A stretch of 7,081 nucleotides of DNA from NCBI GenBank assembly GCA_013695335.1, contig JACDAR010000233.1:1-7081 (forward strand), in the 5' to 3' direction. The DNA is from Rubrobacter sp. (GTDB lineage Bacteria > Actinomycetota > Rubrobacteria > Rubrobacterales > Rubrobacteraceae). Numbering within the stretch: position 1 is the first letter of the stretch; each line of letters starts with the position of its first letter. The position numbers and the translations under genes are program-made. Below the pieces are notes generated by a model. That model was not told the DNA's origin. It searched no databases and saw only the letters and a list, made by a program, of their open reading frames with translations. Shown here one piece after another: positions 6,317 through 7,081 of this stretch.

Positions 6317-6601
6317 ATCGGGATGCGCGGCTACCACGACGTACTGCAAGGGCCGATGAGCGTGGGCACGGAGCTCGAAGGCATCATGGCCAGGGCCCGG
6401 CTCCTCGGCCTGTCGGTGGGCTTGCTCGAGGCCACCTTCGACGTAGATGAGGCCGAAGATCTCAGCTATCTCCGGCGGATCGTCCGGGGGCGTCCCGATC
6501 TGCCGGTAACCCGGAACGCCCTCGAATCGCTTGGACTCCTGGAGCAAGAGCCCCAACCCGCCGACAGAGATGGTGTTTTTGACCGTGGAGATCAAGTATG
6601 A
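5894..6601 (+). CDS. DUF2064 (TIGR04282-type) transferase, full-length (module B copy)
   Basis: A 235-residue DUF2064 protein with the complete domain: KAPRVGFAKTRL near the N-terminus, AADSPHL (D108), GPTYDGGYYLIG (137-143 region), and the late acidic DVDEAEDL (D183, D185) missing from the copy at 1537. The family has a GT-A-like fold close to CofC/MobA nucleotidyltransferases and is often found beside radical SAM genes and glycosyltransferases; pipelines name it 'rSAM/selenodomain-associated transferase 1' or 'arsenosugar biosynthesis glycosyltransferase'. Real activity is not well established. The GTG at 5894 overlaps the GT2 stop and is backed by a G-rich stretch; the upstream open frame is a shadow. 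The last about 30 residues (LLEQEPQPADRDGVFDRGDQV) are polar and probably a disordered tail. It is the last well-supported gene of the radical SAM operon. Confidence 0.88.
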   Translation: MSDALYVIAKAPRVGFAKTRLGRAIGHERAVTLYRAFLRDLATRFSSSSFTPGWYITPPDAWPEISHLTGETGRVLLQGDGDLTERQRELFEGAAGRGERRTVLIAADSPHLTVGVVEEAFRCLDRRDLVFGPTYDGGYYLIGMRGYHDVLQGPMSVGTELEGIMARARLLGLSVGLLEATFDVDEAEDLSYLRRIVRGRPDLPVTRNALESLGLLEQEPQPADRDGVFDRGDQV

Positions 6602-6645
6602 ATTCTTACATATTCGCGTCGGGAAAAGAGGACGTTTCGGCATAA
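6598..6645 (+). CDS. possible coupled 15-residue mini-ORF
   Basis: ATG at 6598 overlaps the DUF2064 stop in ATGA, like the other junctions of this operon, and GTGGAG at 6585-6590 sits seven bases upstream. It would encode MNSYIFASGKEDVSA and then stop at TAA (6643-6645). It could be a tiny real peptide, a remnant of a broken gene, or chance. No known family is recognised. Confidence 0.15.
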   Translation: MNSYIFASGKEDVSA

Positions 6646-6650
6646 GCCTC

Positions 6651-6684
6651 GCGGCGTCACGGCGACTCGACCACCGTCCGCCGC
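6651..6684 (+). terminator. G+C-rich hairpin after the radical SAM operon
   Basis: GCGGCG (6651-6656) pairs with CGCCGC (6679-6684) and ACGG (6659-6662) with CCGT (6674-6677), separated by a small internal mismatch, with an 11-base loop. It is followed only by a loose CTTTGTT about 11 bases later, not a proper U-run, so termination is uncertain. Its position between the operon and the next gene with its own ribosome site fits a terminator. Confidence 0.3.
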
Positions 6685-6716
6685 CTGAGTGACACTTTGT
6701 TGAAAGGAGCATCGAC

Positions 6717-7081
6717 ATGTCAGGGATGAATTCCGTAGAGAGCCGGGGGCCGAAACAGCCCAGGGAGGGCATCTACTCCTCGTCGCGGGTGGAACGGAGC
6801 ATCACCGTCATCGCTATCATGATAGCGAGCATCGGATTGGGGTATCTTTTCTTCACGCAGCTCTGGTGGAAGGCGCCGCCGGATTTCGGCTGCGATCAGA
6901 GCTTCGAGTCGGGCGGCCTGTGCTTTTGGGTCGGTCGTGAAGCCGATCTCGCGAACGAACCGCCGTTCACCCGGTTTCAAGCCAACATAGTGGGCTCGCG
7001 GCCCGGTCCCGAGGTCGCTCTCCCCGTGGGGTTGGCGAAGCAAGCAAACGGCGCGTTCGTCAAGAACGTCGTGCAGCCCAA
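6717..7081 (+). CDS. single-pass membrane protein, 5' part (3' end outside window)
   Basis: The frame is open from ATG 6717 to the window end, giving 121 full codons. AAAGGAG at 6703-6709 lies seven bases before the start, a good ribosome site; the ATG at 6726 is less well placed. A polar N-terminus with several basic residues (1-27) precedes one hydrophobic helix (about 28-51, ending FFTQLWW), then an outside region with two cysteines (C59, C69) in a Gly/Phe-rich context (DFGCDQSFESGGLCFW) that could form a disulphide. Positive residues before the helix favour an N-in, C-out anchor. I do not recognise the family. It is separated from the operon by 115 bp and a possible hairpin, and has its own ribosome site, so it is likely a separate unit. 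Confidence 0.75.
   Translation, partial: MSGMNSVESRGPKQPREGIYSSSRVERSITVIAIMIASIGLGYLFFTQLWWKAPPDFGCDQSFESGGLCFWVGREADLANEPPFTRFQANIVGSRPGPEVALPVGLAKQANGAFVKNVVQP

Noticed and set aside
746..6601. Arsenosugar biosynthesis cluster
   Set aside because: The DUF2064 family label suggests it, but the methyltransferase lacks ArsM-type cysteines, the radical SAM protein is a SPASM enzyme not recognisable as ArsS, and no arsenic resistance gene is visible.
1..7081. CRISPR arrays, tRNA or rRNA genes, insertion sequences
   Set aside because: No regularly spaced short repeats, no cloverleaf or rRNA-like segments, and no transposase reading frame were seen. The only large repeat is the coding module duplication.

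Overview
The window is G+C-rich bacterial DNA in which every convincing gene lies on the + strand. Non-ATG starts (GTG, TTG and probably CTG), purine-rich ribosome sites, 4-bp stop/start overlaps and a lipobox protein suggest an actinomycetote. A Rubrobacter-like genome is my best guess, but that is inference from style and gene content, not a match.

Layout. (1) 1-621: the 3' end of a YncE/YVTN-type beta-propeller gene. (2) 746-2127: module A, a DPM/DPG-synthase-like family 2 glycosyltransferase overlapping a DUF2064 (TIGR04282-type) transferase whose C-terminal third does not match its family. (3) 2201-2998: a lipoprotein with a carboxypeptidase-regulatory-like beta domain. (4) 3091-3912: a class I SAM methyltransferase, probably starting at CTG. 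(5) 4081-6601: a tightly coupled operon of a radical SAM/SPASM protein, a second GT2 and a second, full-length DUF2064 protein (module B). (6) 6717-7081: the 5' part of a single-pass membrane protein of unknown function. Intergenic stretches are all under 170 bp. The one before the radical SAM gene is AT-rich and carries overlapping inverted repeats that look like a promoter/operator.

How the genes may work together. Radical SAM/SPASM, SAM methyltransferase, GT2 and DUF2064 proteins together look like a small pathway that builds and glycosylates or nucleotidylates a metabolite, lipid or peptide. Automated pipelines often label DUF2064 proteins 'arsenosugar biosynthesis glycosyltransferase'. 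Nothing else here supports arsenic: the methyltransferase lacks the ArsM-type cysteine arrangement. The substrate is unknown.

The most notable features are the duplicated GT2-DUF2064 module flanking the rest of the cluster, the replaced tail of the first DUF2064 copy, and a possible 15-residue coupled mini-ORF at the end of the radical SAM operon.
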